The notes under the pieces were generated by a model, which did not search any database, was not told the origin of the DNA, and worked only from the letters and a program-made list of their open reading frames with translations. The position numbers and the translations under genes are program-made. Positions 62,463 to 64,000 of a stretch of DNA of 64,000 nt are shown piece after piece. This DNA comes from Corynebacterium suranareeae (lineage in GTDB: Bacteria; Actinomycetota; Actinomycetes; Mycobacteriales; Mycobacteriaceae): positions 2,480,001 to 2,544,000 of the forward strand of contig NZ_AP017369.1 in assembly GCF_002355155.1 (NCBI RefSeq). Direction: 5' to 3'. How positions within the stretch are numbered: the stretch's first letter is position 1; each line of letters starts with the position of its first letter.

Positions 62463-64000
62463 TTATTCGACGGTAACGGACTTTGCCAGGTTACGTGGCT
62501 GGTCCACGTTGAAGCCCTTCGCGGTTGCCACAGCACACGCGAAGATCTGCAGTGGAACCGTGGACAGCAATGGCTGCATCAACGTTGGGGACTGTGGAAT
62601 GCGGATGATGAAGTTCGCGTAATCATTAACCGCCTCATCGCCTTCCTCAGCAATCACGATGGTGACAGCGCCACGAGCGCGGATCTCCTGAATGTTGGAG
62701 ACCACCTTGGAGTGCAGGGAATCACGGCCGCGAGGTGAAGGCACAATGACGAAGACCGGCTGGCCTTCCTCAACCAACGCGATTGGGCCGTGCTTGAGCT
62801 CACCTGCTGCGAAACCTTCAGCGTGCAGGTATGCGATCTCCTTGAGCTTCAGCGCACCTTCAAGGGCAACTGGGTATCCAACGTGGCGACCCAGGAACAG
62901 AACAGACTTAGCATCAGCCATATCCTGGCCAAGCTTCTTGATCTGCTCTTCGGAATCAATAACAGCCTGGATCTTCTCAGGCATCTCACGAAGGCTTTCT
63001 AGAACAGTTGCAACTTCATCTGCAAACTGGTTGCCTCGAAGCTGAGCCAAGTACAAGCCAAGCAGGTAAGACGCGGTGATCTGCGCCAAGAACGCCTTGG
63101 TGGAAGCCACTGCGATCTCAGGTCCTGCGTAGGTGTACAGGGATGCATCTGCTTCACGCGGAAGAGTGGAACCAACAGTGTTACAAATAGCAACAACCTT
63201 GGCACCCTGCTCACGTGCGTGGCGAACAGCCATGAGGGTATCCATGGTCTCACCAGACTGAGACAACGCTACGACCAGGGTCTTTTCATTGACGATTGGA
63301 TCGCGGTAACGGAACTCATGCGCCAGCTCAACCTCGGTTGGGATACGGCACCAGTGCTCAATTGCGTAACGTGCAACCTGACCTGCATAAGCTGCGGTAC
63401 CACAAGCAACAACGATGATCTTGTCCACGCTGCGCAAGGTGGCTTCATCAATACGAAGCTCATCAAGGACCAGCTTGCCGTCCTCATCCAAACGACCCAA
63501 GAGGGTGTCACGCACTGCAGCTGGCTGATCGTGGATTTCCTTATCCATGAAGGAATCAAAGCCACCCTTTTCAGCAGCAGCGGCATCCCACTCCACGTCG
63601 AAAGGCTTTCCGGCTGCTTCAGAGCCATCGAAGTTGGTGATCTGGTAATCATCAGCAGTGATGGTCACGATCTGGTCATTGCCCATCTCAACAGCCTTGC
63701 GGGTGTAATCGATGAAGCCAGAAACATCGGAGCCGAGGAAGTTTTCACCCTCGCCCAAGCCGATAACCAAAGGAGAGTTGCGGCGCGCTGCAACAATACG
63801 ATCATCATGATCAGCATGGATAGCCAGCAGGGTGAATGCACCCTCAAGACGCTGGCCAGTAAGCTGCATAGCCTTGGTCAAATCACCATTAGCCTGGGTG
63901 TTGTAGATCTCTGCGAGCAATGTTGCTGCAACTTCAGTGTCAGTTGCAGAAACAAAGTTGTAGCCCTTAGCTGAAAGCTCTGAGCGCAGCTCTGCAAAGT
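62463..64000 (-). CDS. glmS: Glucosamine-6-phosphate synthase GlmS (5' part missing)
   Basis: GlmS makes glucosamine-6-phosphate from fructose-6-phosphate and glutamine, the first step to cell-wall amino sugars. The frame is open to the right edge of the window, so the glutaminase catalytic N-terminus is outside. Visible are the end of the glutaminase domain (LTGQRLEGAFTLLAIHADH), both SIS sugar-isomerase domains (VVALSQSGETMDTLMA and FLGRHVGYPVALEGALKLKE) and the end DQPRNLAKSVTVE. No ribozyme-type element is visible within the window. Confidence 0.96.
   Translation of the reverse strand, partial: FAELRSELSAKGYNFVSATDTEVAATLLAEIYNTQANGDLTKAMQLTGQRLEGAFTLLAIHADHDDRIVAARRNSPLVIGLGEGENFLGSDVSGFIDYTRKAVEMGNDQIVTITADDYQITNFDGSEAAGKPFDVEWDAAAAEKGGFDSFMDKEIHDQPAAVRDTLLGRLDEDGKLVLDELRIDEATLRSVDKIIVVACGTAAYAGQVARYAIEHWCRIPTEVELAHEFRYRDPIVNEKTLVVALSQSGETMDTLMAVRHAREQGAKVVAICNTVGSTLPREADASLYTYAGPEIAVASTKAFLAQITASYLLGLYLAQLRGNQFADEVATVLESLREMPEKIQAVIDSEEQIKKLGQDMADAKSVLFLGRHVGYPVALEGALKLKEIAYLHAEGFAAGELKHGPIALVEEGQPVFVIVPSPRGRDSLHSKVVSNIQEIRARGAVTIVIAEEGDEAVNDYANFIIRIPQSPTLMQPLLSTVPLQIFACAVATAKGFNVDQPRNLAKSVTVE

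Overview
The window looks like the chromosome of Corynebacterium glutamicum or a very close relative. The grounds are protein families and gene order recognised by eye, not a database search: the E2 gene followed by lipB and lipA, a 922-residue AceE, glnA and the separate glnA2-glnE pair, hmuO, a galactokinase-like GHMP kinase and acpM. Moderate GC content, many GTG starts, DtxR-type and RamB-type operators, and possible leaderless starts fit this. The order from E2 through lipB/lipA, glnA, glnE/glnA2, CYTH-CHAD, RNase H-phosphatase, zinc ribbon, NIF3, HAD/LMW-PTP, SURF1, DUF3052, aceE and acpM also follows the mycobacterial dlaT-to-acpM region, so most of the window is an old Corynebacteriales backbone.

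Layout. 1-3.5 kb: end of the E2 acyltransferase, lipoate synthesis (lipB, lipA) and a membrane protein. 3.6-9 kb: an AspT/YidE-type transporter, a YdcF-like protein, an RDD protein, glnA and an unlisted 55-residue gene. 9-13.6 kb: cupin and NUDIX genes, a luciferase-like oxidoreductase and thrC. 13.7-18.1 kb: a small membrane protein, two paralogous MFS transporters, an acidic protein and heme oxygenase hmuO with a DtxR-like box. 18.1-22.7 kb: glnA2-glnE. 22.8-29 kb: DUF2786, CYTH-CHAD, galactokinase-like and RNB ribonuclease genes. 29-35.2 kb: rnpB, the RNase H/phosphatase-zinc ribbon-NIF3 operon, then HAD-PTP-SURF1. 35.2-43.4 kb: an Lrp gene with an apparent frameshift beside a LysE-type exporter, tRNA-Val, DUF3052, aceE and a three-gene ABC importer. 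43.6-47.7 kb: DUF1707 protein, hydrolase, acpM, HAD and APP1-like genes. 48.2-55.3 kb is the most accessory-looking part: poorly characterised genes, an LRR-like protein and an iron-regulated-looking MFS exporter. 55.3-64 kb: tRNA(CAT), a Tat-exported PhoD-like enzyme, two identical tRNA-Asn genes, a GH15 enzyme, dnaG, a secreted RNase/barstar pair and the end of glmS.

Functionally the window joins central carbon entry (E2, lipoylation, AceE), nitrogen assimilation and its control (GlnA, GlnA2, GlnE), threonine synthesis, heme/iron handling, RNA processing and DNA priming.

The most unusual signals lie outside the genes. One is a family of paired 58-nt imperfect palindromes at three loci, each unit bounded by ACCAAAC and a GTTTGGT-like end, with unit length conserved although the stem sequence differs. 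The second is a dispersed core, GTCGANAAGC, found about 20 times on both strands where about 0.5 is expected by chance, often beside terminator hairpins and in a longer conserved context. Also notable are a DnaG missing three of four zinc ligands, an A7 frameshift in the Lrp gene, and a barnase/barstar-type gene pair.
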